From the NCBI GenBank assembly GCA_017379955.1, contig JAFNVE010000184.1, positions 1 to 5,959 on the forward strand: DNA of 5,959 nucleotides. Direction: 5' to 3'. The notes below the pieces were generated by a model. That model was not told where the DNA came from. It saw nothing but the letters and a program-made list of their open reading frames with translations, and did not search any database. Positions within the stretch are counted from its first letter, which is position 1. Each line of letters opens with the position of its first letter. The stretch is from Tidjanibacter sp. GTDB lineage: Bacteria; Bacteroidota; Bacteroidia; Bacteroidales; Rikenellaceae. Position numbers and translations under genes: made by a program. Positions 1-5,959 of the stretch are shown piece by piece.

Positions 1-582
1 GTGCAGGCTGTAAACATGCCCTATGTTACCGAGCGCTGGCCCGGTGGTATGTTGACAAACTTCCCCACCATACGTAAGGCCGTTAAGAAGATGGCTACCA
101 TCGATAAGATGACCAATGACGGTACTTATGATAACTTCTCGAAGCGCGAGAAGTTGCAGATTGAGCGTCAGCGAGCTAAGTTGGAGAAGAACCTCGGTTC
201 GATTGCCGACCTGACTCGTCTGCCCGCAGCACTCTTTGTAGTTGACGTACAGAAGGAGGCTAATGCCGTTAAGGAGGCAAAGCGTTTGAGCATCCCCGTA
301 TTTGCAATGGTTGATACTTGCTGTGACCCTACAGATATCGATTACGTTATCCCTGCAAATGACGATGCATCGAAGAGCATCTCTCTGATTCTTGACATTA
401 TGTGTGCAGCCATTGCCGAGGGCTTGGAGGAGCGCAAACTCGAGAAGGAGAAAGAGAGCGAGGAGGCTGCCGTTGAGGCTAAGAAAGAGGCTAAGCCCCG
501 CATCAAGAAGAGTGTAAAGGTTGAAGTTGAGGAGCCCGCTGCTGAGGCTGCTGCAACTGAGGCACCCGCTGAGGAGGCCTAA
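1..582 (+). CDS. rpsB: 30S ribosomal protein S2 (uS2), 3' part, truncated at the window edge
   Basis: Encodes the C-terminal 193 residues of ribosomal protein S2, a component of the small ribosomal subunit. The first codon in the window, GTG, is internal: S2 proteins normally carry roughly 80-100 residues before the visible VTERWPGGMLTNF signature, so the true start lies upstream. Visible family features are that signature (about residues 9-21), the LPAALFVVDVQKEANAV segment (about 74-90) and the IPVFAMVDT...DYVIPANDD block (about 98-123). From about residue 138 the protein runs into a roughly 50-residue tail rich in Glu, Ala and Lys. Such tails are, as I recall, common on Bacteroidota S2 proteins and are absent from the E. 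coli protein. One oddity is VDTCCDP where the family usually has VDTN(S/C)DP. The gene stops at TAA 580-582, 35 bases before tsf, and the pair is almost certainly co-transcribed, as in most bacteria. Confidence 0.97.
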   Translation: MQAVNMPYVTERWPGGMLTNFPTIRKAVKKMATIDKMTNDGTYDNFSKREKLQIERQRAKLEKNLGSIADLTRLPAALFVVDVQKEANAVKEAKRLSIPVFAMVDTCCDPTDIDYVIPANDDASKSISLILDIMCAAIAEGLEERKLEKEKESEEAAVEAKKEAKPRIKKSVKVEVEEPAAEAAATEAPAEEA

Positions 583-617
583 ACCAATTGTTTAACCAGC
601 AAAAAGAGAATTACGAT

Positions 618-1439
618 ATGAACGTAACACTTGCAGAAATCGCGAAACTTCGTGCAACTACGCAGGCCGGTATGATGGACTGCAAAAACGCCCTTATCGA
701 GGCTAACGGTGACTTCGAGCGCGCCGTTGAGATTATCCGTGAGAAGGGTAAGATGATTGCCAGCAAGCGTTCCGACCGCACCGCTTCGGAGGGTGTAGTT
801 GTAGCAAAGGTTGTTGATGGCAAGGCTTATATGGTTTGCTTGGCTTGCGAGACCGACTTCGTATCGCAGACTGAGGGCTTTGGCGCAACCGTAAACGAGA
901 TTATGGATGTTGCTATCGCTGCTGACGCTGCTGATGTTGAGGCTCTCCTCGCTGCTAAGAACGCTGAGGGTCGTACCATCGCTGACCTGGTAACCGAGAA
1001 GTCGGGCCAGACCGGTGAGAAGTGCGAGATTGCTTACTATGCTCGCATCGAGGCTCCCTACTGCGCACAGTATGTTCACTTCAACAAGAAGCTTGGTTCG
1101 ATTATCGGTTTCAACAAGGAGGTTCCCGCTGAGTTGGCACACGAGGTTTGTATGCAGGCAACTGCTATGGGCCCCATCGCTATCTCGCCCGCTGACTGCC
1201 CCGCTGATGTAATCGAGAAGGAGCGCAAGATTGGCATGGAGGCTGCTCGCTTGGAGGGTAAGCCCGAGGCTATGTTGGAGCGTATTGCAGAGGGTAAGGT
1301 TCAGAAGTTCTTGAAGGAGAACACCCTTCTGGAGCAGCCCTCGAACAGCAATCCTAAGGAGAGCGTAGGCGCACACATCAAGAGTGTTGACGCTGAGGCT
1401 ACCGTAGTTGCTTACAAGCGTTTCTCGTTGAACGACTAA
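618..1439 (+). CDS. tsf: Translation elongation factor Ts
   Basis: EF-Ts is the cytoplasmic guanine nucleotide exchange factor that releases GDP from EF-Tu during protein synthesis. The product is 273 residues, close to the 283 of E. coli. The N-terminal UBA-like domain (about residues 1-50) carries LRATTQAGMMDCKNAL. It is followed by the family block ending in CETDFV, where Asp80 and Phe81 fall at the same numbers as the E. coli residues that insert near the Mg site of EF-Tu. A second core block, YVHFNKKLGSIIGFN, lies near residues 154-168, and the C-terminal part ends with IKSVDAEATVVAYKRFSLND. I chose ATG 618 because MNVTLAEIAKLR matches the usual EF-Ts N-terminus. An in-frame TTG at 588 would add ten residues with no family resemblance. 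No strong Shine-Dalgarno precedes the ATG; the leader is A-rich. The gene follows rpsB by 35 bases and is followed 16 bases later by a strong hairpin. Confidence 0.97.
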   Translation: MNVTLAEIAKLRATTQAGMMDCKNALIEANGDFERAVEIIREKGKMIASKRSDRTASEGVVVAKVVDGKAYMVCLACETDFVSQTEGFGATVNEIMDVAIAADAADVEALLAAKNAEGRTIADLVTEKSGQTGEKCEIAYYARIEAPYCAQYVHFNKKLGSIIGFNKEVPAELAHEVCMQATAMGPIAISPADCPADVIEKERKIGMEAARLEGKPEAMLERIAEGKVQKFLKENTLLEQPSNSNPKESVGAHIKSVDAEATVVAYKRFSLND

Positions 1440-1455
1440 TCGTTTAGAGAGTACA

Positions 1456-1497
1456 ATAAAAAAGAGGAGATTGTGCAAACAATCTCCTCTTTTTTAT
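1456..1497. terminator. Bidirectional intrinsic terminator between tsf and trxA
   Basis: A perfect inverted repeat: arm 1456-1474 pairs with arm 1479-1497 over 19 base pairs around a GCAA loop (1475-1478). The central part of the stem is GAGGAGATTGT paired with ACAATCTCCTC. It is flanked by A6 at 1458-1463 and T6 at 1490-1495, so a U run follows a GC-containing hairpin in transcripts of either strand. It lies 16 bases after the tsf stop and 38 bases beyond the trxA stop, exactly where two convergent operons need to end. On the tsf transcript the loop is a GNRA tetraloop (GCAA); on the opposite transcript it reads UUGC. Function is inferred from the structure and position. Confidence 0.93.
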
Positions 1498-1535
1498 GAA
1501 TCACTGCGCGTTAGGCTGATGGTTTTTGTTGACTT

Positions 1536-1850
1536 TTAGAGATACTTCTCAATCTTAGCCTTCAACTCAGCCTCGCTGCAAGCACCAACCTGCTTGTCAA
1601 CAACCTGGCCACCCTTAACGATAACGATGGTGGGGATGCTGCGAATCATATAGTTGCTAACAACATCGTCCTCCTCGTCAACATTGCATTTGCCGATGTG
1701 AGCCTTACCCTCAAACTCCTCAGCCAACTTCTCAACGATAGGGGTCATCATACGGCAGGGACCACACCACTCTGCCCAAAAATCGATAACAACGGGAAGC
1801 TCGCCCGCCATCAACTCATCGTAGTTGCTACTTGTAATTGTAAGTGCCAT
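1536..1850 (-). CDS. trxA: Thioredoxin
   Basis: A 104-residue single-domain thioredoxin, a cytoplasmic protein-disulfide reductase normally recharged by thioredoxin reductase. Visible hallmarks are the redox-active WCGPC motif (Trp28, Cys29, Cys32), the buried acidic residue in VVIDFWAEW (Asp23, equivalent to E. coli Asp26), the SIPT loop with the cis-proline at Pro73, and the glycine-containing end of the last strand (Gly89). The length is close to E. coli TrxA (about 108). There is no signal peptide or lipoprotein motif, so a cytoplasmic location is expected. Two further cysteines occur, Cys55 and Cys91, outside the active site. The ATG at 1850 follows an A-rich leader with AGAGAAAAAG rather than a classic Shine-Dalgarno. 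It lies 25 bases downstream of dnaE on the same strand with no promoter-like box between, so it is probably the second gene of a dnaE-trxA operon. The symbol trxA follows convention; genomes of this group often encode several thioredoxins. Confidence 0.95.
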   Translation of the reverse strand: MALTITSSNYDELMAGELPVVIDFWAEWCGPCRMMTPIVEKLAEEFEGKAHIGKCNVDEEDDVVSNYMIRSIPTIVIVKGGQVVDKQVGACSEAELKAKIEKYL

Positions 1851-1875
1851 AACTTTTTCTCTTTTAATTAGTTAA

Positions 1876-4800
1876 TTATTGTAATATAAATTTAATATCG
1901 TACTCATCGCAAAGGTCTGCAATTGCAGTTGTAACCTTCATCTTCTTGCCTTTCGAGAGGAACGGCAGGCTAACACCACTTTTAGAGTCTACCACTCTTA
2001 CCTTCAAATCGGCTGTTGCCTCACCCTTCTTCACCTTGCGGGCCGCTGCTATGCAGTCGGAGAGTTTACTTACAAACTCGGGCGTTAGGGTTTCGAGGTC
2101 GATGGTGAGTGTCATCTCTCGCACACTCGACAACACCTCGTGGAGTTGCACCATACCCTTGAACTTCACCTCGAACTCTTTGTCGTTGTAGCGGCGAGGC
2201 TGCACCGTACCTCTCAACATCAGGAAGTAATCCTTGTAGAGGAATTTGCGGAAGTTCTCGTAGTCCTTGTCGAACAGGGTGAACTCGTGTGAGCCTGAGT
2301 AGTCCTCAATCACAAAACTACCGTATGGCTTCTGTGTGCGGGTCATACCATTGCGCACAGTAGTAATCACACCACCTGTCGTAAAGTCCTTACCGCCCAT
2401 CTTCGCAAGATCGCCAAAGTCGGCTATCTGCGTGTTACACATATTGTTAATCACCAACTTGTAGTCATCCAGCGGGTGCGAGGAGATATACATACCAATC
2501 AACTCGTGCTCGGCATTGAGCGTTTCGAGTGTTGTCCACTCCTCCACCACGGGAGGCTCGGGGCGTTGCAGGTCAACCTGGTCGAAACCACCAAACAGAC
2601 TCTGCTGCGAGTTGTTCTTCTCGCTCTGGTAGCGGCTACCGTAGCGCACAAGTTGGTCGAGGAAGGAGCTGCCCTCGCCCGCAGGGGCAATCAGCAATCG
2701 GCTGCGATGCATACCGCTCAACGAGTCGAAAGCACCCGAAATAGCCATATTCTCAATAACCTTACGGTTTACTGTGCCGTAGTTCACGCGCTCGAAGAAG
2801 TCGTACAAGTCCTTGAACTTGCCGCCCTCGTTGCGCTCGTTCACAATGCTTGTCACAGCGGCGTCGCCCACACCCTTAACACCAGCCAATCCGAAGCGGA
2901 TATTACCCTCGGTATTGGGGATAAAGGTGTTGTAACTCTCATTTACATCTGGGCCCAAAACCCTGATGCCCATACGCTTGCACTCATCCATCTGGCCTAC
3001 AATCTTATCCATCTTGGTCAGATTTCGACTCAGCACAGCCGCCATAAACTCACTCGGATAGTGGGCTTTAAGGTATGCTGTCTGGTAGGCAACGTAGGCG
3101 TAGCAGGTAGCGTGCGACTTGTTAAATGCGTACGACGCAAATGCCTCCCACTCAGTCCAAATCTTTTCACAGATAGCCTGGTCGTGGCCACGCTCCACAG
3201 CACCATCGATGAACTTGGGCTTCATCTTATCCAGCACCGCTTTCTGCTTCTTACCCATCGCTTTTCGCAGGGTGTCGGCCTCACCTCCAGTAAAGCCTGC
3301 CAACAACTGACTGAGCAACATCACCTGCTCCTGATATACGGTAATGCCATAGGTATCAGCCAGATACTTCTCCATCTCTGGGAACTCGTATGTAACAGGC
3401 TCCTGTCCGTGCTTACGGGCAATGAAGTTGGGAATCTTCTCCATTGGACCCGGTCGGTAGAGGGCGTTCATAGCAATAAGATCCTCCAAACGAGTGGGTT
3501 TCAGCGCACGAAGGTGCTTCTTCATACCCGGCGACTCGAACTGGAATACGCCTGTCGTAAGTCCCTGACTGAAAAGTTCGTATGTCTTTTTATCGTCAAG
3601 TGTTACGTTATCTATATCAATAACCTTGCCCGTTGTGTGTTTGATGTTGGCAAGTGCATCTTTAATAATCGAAAGGGTAGTCAGACCCAAGAAGTCCATC
3701 TTGATAAGTCCCACACTCTCAACGTGTTTGCCCTCAAACTGCACAACGTTCAGGTCGGCATCCTTTGCAACGGCTACGGGCGCAAACTTCTCAATATCAT
3801 CCTGACCGATAATCACACCGCAAGCGTGAACACCCGTCTGACGCACCGAGCCTTCGAGTTTCTCAGCATTTGCGAGAGTCTTCTGCACAAGTTCGCTACC
3901 CTCCTTGCGCTCCTTGGCGAGTTCGGGTACCTCCTGATATACCCACTCAAAGGGACTTTGACCCTTGGCAGGAGCGAGCTTGTCGGGGACTAGTTTCGTC
4001 AGGCGGTTGCTCTCGGCAAGTGGCAAATCCTGCACTCGCGCCACATCCTTGATAGCGAGTTTGGGAGCCATAGTGCCGAAGGTAACAATCTGAGCCACAC
4101 GCTTTTGTCCGTATTTTTTGACCACATAATCCAATACAAGTGCGCGACCATCCTCATCGAAGTCTACATCGACATCGGGGAGTGAGATACGGTCGGGGTT
4201 GAGGAATCGCTCGAACAGAAGGTCGTATGCGATAGGGTCGATATTGGTGATTCTCAGCGAGTAAGCAACTGCTGAGCCTGCTGCCGAGCCACGACCGGGG
4301 CCTACCGACACTCCCATCTCGCGGGCAGCGCGGATGTAGTCCCACACGATAAGGAAGTAGCCAGGGAAACCCATCCACTCGATAGTTCCCAACTCATACT
4401 CCAATCGCTCAATAATTTTCTCGTCGAGCGTCTCGCCCCATCTCTCGTGCGCACCCTTATAAGTAAGGTGGCGCAGATACATATACTGCTTGGCGACCAT
4501 CAAGACCTTTTCCAGTCCACTATCGCCAACAACGGCCTGCTCCAACTCCTCGCCCGAGTAGGCCTCCATACGAGCCTTGACAGCCTCGTCTTTTATCTTC
4601 TTTAAGAAACTCTCTCTCAGCCTTGTATAGTCAATCTCCAAATCCTCGGGGATGGGGAAGTTAGGCATAAGAGGGTCGTGGTTGAGGGTGAACTCCTCGA
4701 CCTTATTTGCAATCTCAATGGTGTTCGCCAGAGCCTCAGGGCAGTCGGCAAAGAGTTCTGCCATCTGCTCGGTGGTCTTGAAATACTCCTGACCCGAGTA

Positions 4801-5532
4801 GCGCATACGCTTCTCGTCATTGAGCAACTTGCCTGTATTCAGACAGATAAGGTGGTCGTGAGGCTCCGCATCATCAGCATCGGTGAAGTGGACATCGTTG
4901 GTGCAAACAACCTTGATACCCAACTTTTTCGACAATGCCATAAGGCCCTCATTTGCCTTAACCTGCTTAGGGTATGCACCCTGATCCCAGCCAGGCAGGG
5001 GCTTGAAGAGTTGCATCTCAAAGTAGTAGTCGTCGCCAAATAACTCCTTAAACCATCGCGCAACGCGCTCTGCCTCAACCATATCATCGTTGATAATGGC
5101 GCGAGGCACCTCACCAGCAATACAAGCCGAACAACAGATGATATCTTCGTGCAACTCGGTGAGCAACTCTGCATCAATACGGGCACGACCATCAAAATAG
5201 CCATCCGTAAAGCCGAGTGACACAAGTTTGATGAGGTTGTGATAGCCGCGCTCATTTTTAGCGAGCAACAGCAAGTGGTGACGACGCTCAGTAGCCTTCG
5301 ACTTCTGGAATCGGTCCTTCACCATATAGACCTCGCAGCCGAAAATCGGCTTGATACCAGCCTTGGTAGCAGTGTCATAAAACTCCTTAGCACCGTACAT
5401 ATTGCCGTGGTCTGTCACGGCAAGTGCGGGCATACCATCAGCCTTCGCCTTGGCAACCAAGGAGGAGATGGAAGCAGCACCATCCAAAATCGAGTACTGC
5501 GTATGTACGTGTAAGTGAACGAATTGCGACAT
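1876..5532 (-). CDS. dnaE: DNA polymerase III alpha subunit (DnaE)
   Basis: The replicative DNA polymerase catalytic subunit (C-family), 1218 residues, slightly longer than E. coli DnaE (1160). Domains in order: an N-terminal PHP domain (about 3-270) with HLHVH (His8, His10), TDHGN (Asp41, His42), GCE (Glu67), HH at 85-86, CSAC (Cys137) and NDVH (Asp213, His215); the palm, with GPGRGSAAGS (411-420), catalytic Asp453 and Asp455 in PDVDVDF, and Asp613 in KMDFLG; fingers, with RPGP (693-696), YQEQVM (733-738) and FNKSH (803-807); a helix-hairpin-helix segment near 880-920; a probable beta-clamp-binding motif QQSLF (976-980); an OB-fold near 1035-1120; and a C-terminal domain of about 85 residues. 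The intact PDVDVDF palm, the single OB-fold in the C-terminal half and the lack of an inserted DnaQ-type exonuclease mark it as DnaE rather than PolC. The start ATG at 5532 gives the standard MSQFVHLHVH N-terminus. A GGAG sits only two bases before it, too close for a standard Shine-Dalgarno. Transcribed toward trxA. Confidence 0.98.
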   Translation of the reverse strand: MSQFVHLHVHTQYSILDGAASISSLVAKAKADGMPALAVTDHGNMYGAKEFYDTATKAGIKPIFGCEVYMVKDRFQKSKATERRHHLLLLAKNERGYHNLIKLVSLGFTDGYFDGRARIDAELLTELHEDIICCSACIAGEVPRAIINDDMVEAERVARWFKELFGDDYYFEMQLFKPLPGWDQGAYPKQVKANEGLMALSKKLGIKVVCTNDVHFTDADDAEPHDHLICLNTGKLLNDEKRMRYSGQEYFKTTEQMAELFADCPEALANTIEIANKVEEFTLNHDPLMPNFPIPEDLEIDYTRLRESFLKKIKDEAVKARMEAYSGEELEQAVVGDSGLEKVLMVAKQYMYLRHLTYKGAHERWGETLDEKIIERLEYELGTIEWMGFPGYFLIVWDYIRAAREMGVSVGPGRGSAAGSAVAYSLRITNIDPIAYDLLFERFLNPDRISLPDVDVDFDEDGRALVLDYVVKKYGQKRVAQIVTFGTMAPKLAIKDVARVQDLPLAESNRLTKLVPDKLAPAKGQSPFEWVYQEVPELAKERKEGSELVQKTLANAEKLEGSVRQTGVHACGVIIGQDDIEKFAPVAVAKDADLNVVQFEGKHVESVGLIKMDFLGLTTLSIIKDALANIKHTTGKVIDIDNVTLDDKKTYELFSQGLTTGVFQFESPGMKKHLRALKPTRLEDLIAMNALYRPGPMEKIPNFIARKHGQEPVTYEFPEMEKYLADTYGITVYQEQVMLLSQLLAGFTGGEADTLRKAMGKKQKAVLDKMKPKFIDGAVERGHDQAICEKIWTEWEAFASYAFNKSHATCYAYVAYQTAYLKAHYPSEFMAAVLSRNLTKMDKIVGQMDECKRMGIRVLGPDVNESYNTFIPNTEGNIRFGLAGVKGVGDAAVTSIVNERNEGGKFKDLYDFFERVNYGTVNRKVIENMAISGAFDSLSGMHRSRLLIAPAGEGSSFLDQLVRYGSRYQSEKNNSQQSLFGGFDQVDLQRPEPPVVEEWTTLETLNAEHELIGMYISSHPLDDYKLVINNMCNTQIADFGDLAKMGGKDFTTGGVITTVRNGMTRTQKPYGSFVIEDYSGSHEFTLFDKDYENFRKFLYKDYFLMLRGTVQPRRYNDKEFEVKFKGMVQLHEVLSSVREMTLTIDLETLTPEFVSKLSDCIAAARKVKKGEATADLKVRVVDSKSGVSLPFLSKGKKMKVTTAIADLCDEYDIKFILQ

Positions 5533-5558
5533 TGCTCCAAAAATAGTTTATCTGAAAA

Positions 5559-5588
5559 CAAAATTAGGAAATATATTTGCATTTACAA
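5559..5588 (-). promoter_or_regulatory. Bacteroidota-type -33/-7 promoter for dnaE-trxA
   Basis: On the - strand, TAATTTTG (5566 down to 5559) matches the Bacteroidota -7 consensus TAnnTTTG. TTG (5588 down to 5586) stands 19 bases upstream, which fits the usual spacing to the -33 TTG element. Transcription would begin near 5550-5556 and leave a leader of roughly 20 bases before the dnaE ATG at 5532. Another - strand match, TATTTTTG (5545 down to 5538), is too close to the start codon for a normal leader and lacks a spaced TTG, so I prefer the upstream one. Predicted from sequence only. Confidence 0.6.
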
Positions 5589-5622
5589 GGATAAACAGTA
5601 CCAACTTTTCAACAATTTTTTC

Positions 5623-5630
5623 TATATTTG
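5623..5630 (+). promoter_or_regulatory. Probable -7 promoter box for the DUF2007 gene
   Basis: TATATTTG matches the Bacteroidota -7 consensus TAnnTTTG and lies 29 bases before the ATG at 5660, which gives a plausible short leader. No TTG is present at the expected 19-21 bases upstream (around 5598-5604), so the -33 half is weak or missing. The same octamer occurs at 5572-5579 in the same orientation and could be an alternative, more distant box. Given the AT-richness of the region, one of the two may be chance. Confidence 0.45.
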
Positions 5631-5659
5631 TATAGGCTTCACTAATACCTTTTTGAGTT

Positions 5660-5899
5660 ATGTTCAAACGTAATAAGAGTGAGGACCCACAACGACTCGT
5701 TGTCCTCCAAACATTCCAAGTTGCCGTCGATGCCGAGATGACCGCATCAATACTCCGCTCAGCAGGAATAGAGTGCCAAGTACTCGACGAAAATGTCTCA
5801 ATGGTTATGCCCTACCTGAACAAGATTGTGCGACTCGTAGTGCGCGCTGAAGACGAAGAACGCGCACGCGAAGTACTCAACGCCCAATTTGTCGAGTAG
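5660..5899 (+). CDS. DUF2007-family small protein (putative signal-transducing protein)
   Basis: A 79-residue soluble protein with the layout of DUF2007 (Pfam PF09413). It begins with a strand and helix, VLQTFQVAVDAEMTASILRS (about 15-34), then AGIECQVLDEN (35-45), a loop with MPYLNK, and a final strand-helix IVRLVVRAEDEERAREVLN (56-74). In this family the opening segment resembles E(T)F-n-x-x-EAE-x-x-xx-L-x-x-AGI, and the domain is thought to adopt a small ferredoxin-like (beta-alpha-beta) fold. 'Signal transducing' is the database label; no biochemical role is established, and none is evident here. No signal peptide, transmembrane segment or catalytic motif is visible. The ATG at 5660 is the first in frame and has no clear Shine-Dalgarno. 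It is divergent from dnaE across a 127-base intergenic region and seems to be a single-gene unit, with no neighbour visible within the remaining 60 bases. Confidence 0.75.
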   Translation: MFKRNKSEDPQRLVVLQTFQVAVDAEMTASILRSAGIECQVLDENVSMVMPYLNKIVRLVVRAEDEERAREVLNAQFVE

Positions 5900-5906
5900 T
5901 TTTTTT
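5874..5906 (+). terminator. Weak candidate terminator overlapping the end of the DUF2007 gene
   Basis: TACTCAAC (5874-5881) can pair with GTCGAGTA (5891-5898) as an 8-base stem with one A-C mismatch and a 9-base loop. A run of seven T (5900-5906) follows one base later. The hairpin includes the last codons and the first two bases of the TAG stop, which is possible but uncommon. The T run makes termination plausible; the stem is weak and may be chance. Confidence 0.3.
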
Positions 5907-5959
5907 ACCGTTTGTCTGTCGCTTTTTGTAATAAGCTTTGGATTTCGAGCCTTTTTGTA
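5907..5959. other. Non-coding tail of the window, no gene recognised
   Basis: After the T run at 5900-5906, the remaining bases hold no convincing open reading frame on either strand. The nine-base word CTTTTTGTA occurs twice (5922-5930 and 5951-5959), the second copy ending exactly at the window edge. Its role, if any, cannot be judged from what is visible. Confidence 0.4.

Noticed and set aside
588..617. TTG 588 as an upstream start for tsf
   Set aside because: The ten added residues match nothing in the family, while ATG 618 gives the standard EF-Ts N-terminus.
579..1478. A 299-codon open frame on the - strand across tsf
   Set aside because: It is antisense to a clear EF-Ts gene and begins inside the terminator hairpin; its Leu/Ser-rich translation is typical of a shadow frame.
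2476..3993. A long open frame (505 codons) on the + strand opposite dnaE
   Set aside because: It is fully antisense to conserved polymerase codons, its translation resembles no family I know, and there is no promoter or leader. It is open because the dnaE codon choice happens to avoid stops in that frame.
5538..5545. TATTTTTG on the - strand as the main dnaE -7 box
   Set aside because: Transcription would start almost at the ATG and no TTG lies at the right distance upstream; the box at 5559-5566 fits better.
5840..5867. Inverted repeat GTGCGCG / CGCGCAC (7 bp, 14-base loop) inside the DUF2007 gene
   Set aside because: It lies within coding sequence rich in Arg and Ala codons, has no T run after it, and is best explained by codon content.
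5921..5959. Repeated CTTTTTGTA words as part of a repeat array or attachment site
   Set aside because: Only two nine-base, T-rich copies are visible, one at the window edge, and no integrase or array structure is present.

Overview
This is an ordinary stretch of core chromosome from a member of the Bacteroidota, most likely the order Bacteroidales. The evidence is protein sequence resemblance, TAnnTTTG-type -7 promoter boxes in the one divergent intergenic region, A-rich leaders in place of clear Shine-Dalgarno sites, and a long Glu/Ala/Lys tail on ribosomal protein S2. A narrower placement (for example Rikenellaceae) is only a guess. I see no mobile element, CRISPR array, tRNA, rRNA, riboswitch or horizontally acquired cassette.

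Layout from left to right. (1) Translation genes on the + strand: the 3' part of rpsB (ribosomal protein S2, cut by the window edge), then tsf (elongation factor Ts) after a 35-base gap. (2) A perfect inverted repeat at 1456-1497, with T runs readable on both strands, between the convergent tsf and trxA genes; it probably terminates both. (3) On the - strand, a two-gene unit transcribed as dnaE (DNA polymerase III alpha subunit) then trxA (thioredoxin), 25 bases apart. (4) A 127-base divergent intergenic region (5533-5659) with a well-spaced -33/-7 promoter for dnaE and -7-like boxes for the rightward gene. (5) A small + strand gene for a DUF2007-family protein (79 residues), followed by a T run and 60 bases with no recognisable gene.

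Functionally these are three housekeeping modules. S2 and EF-Ts serve translation, DnaE is the replicative polymerase and is co-transcribed with a thiol-disulfide oxidoreductase, and the DUF2007 protein has no established role. The most useful points for a second look are the complete set of putative metal ligands in the PHP domain of DnaE, the bidirectional terminator with a GNRA loop, and the promoter architecture between dnaE and the DUF2007 gene. I found no convincing sign of an undescribed system.
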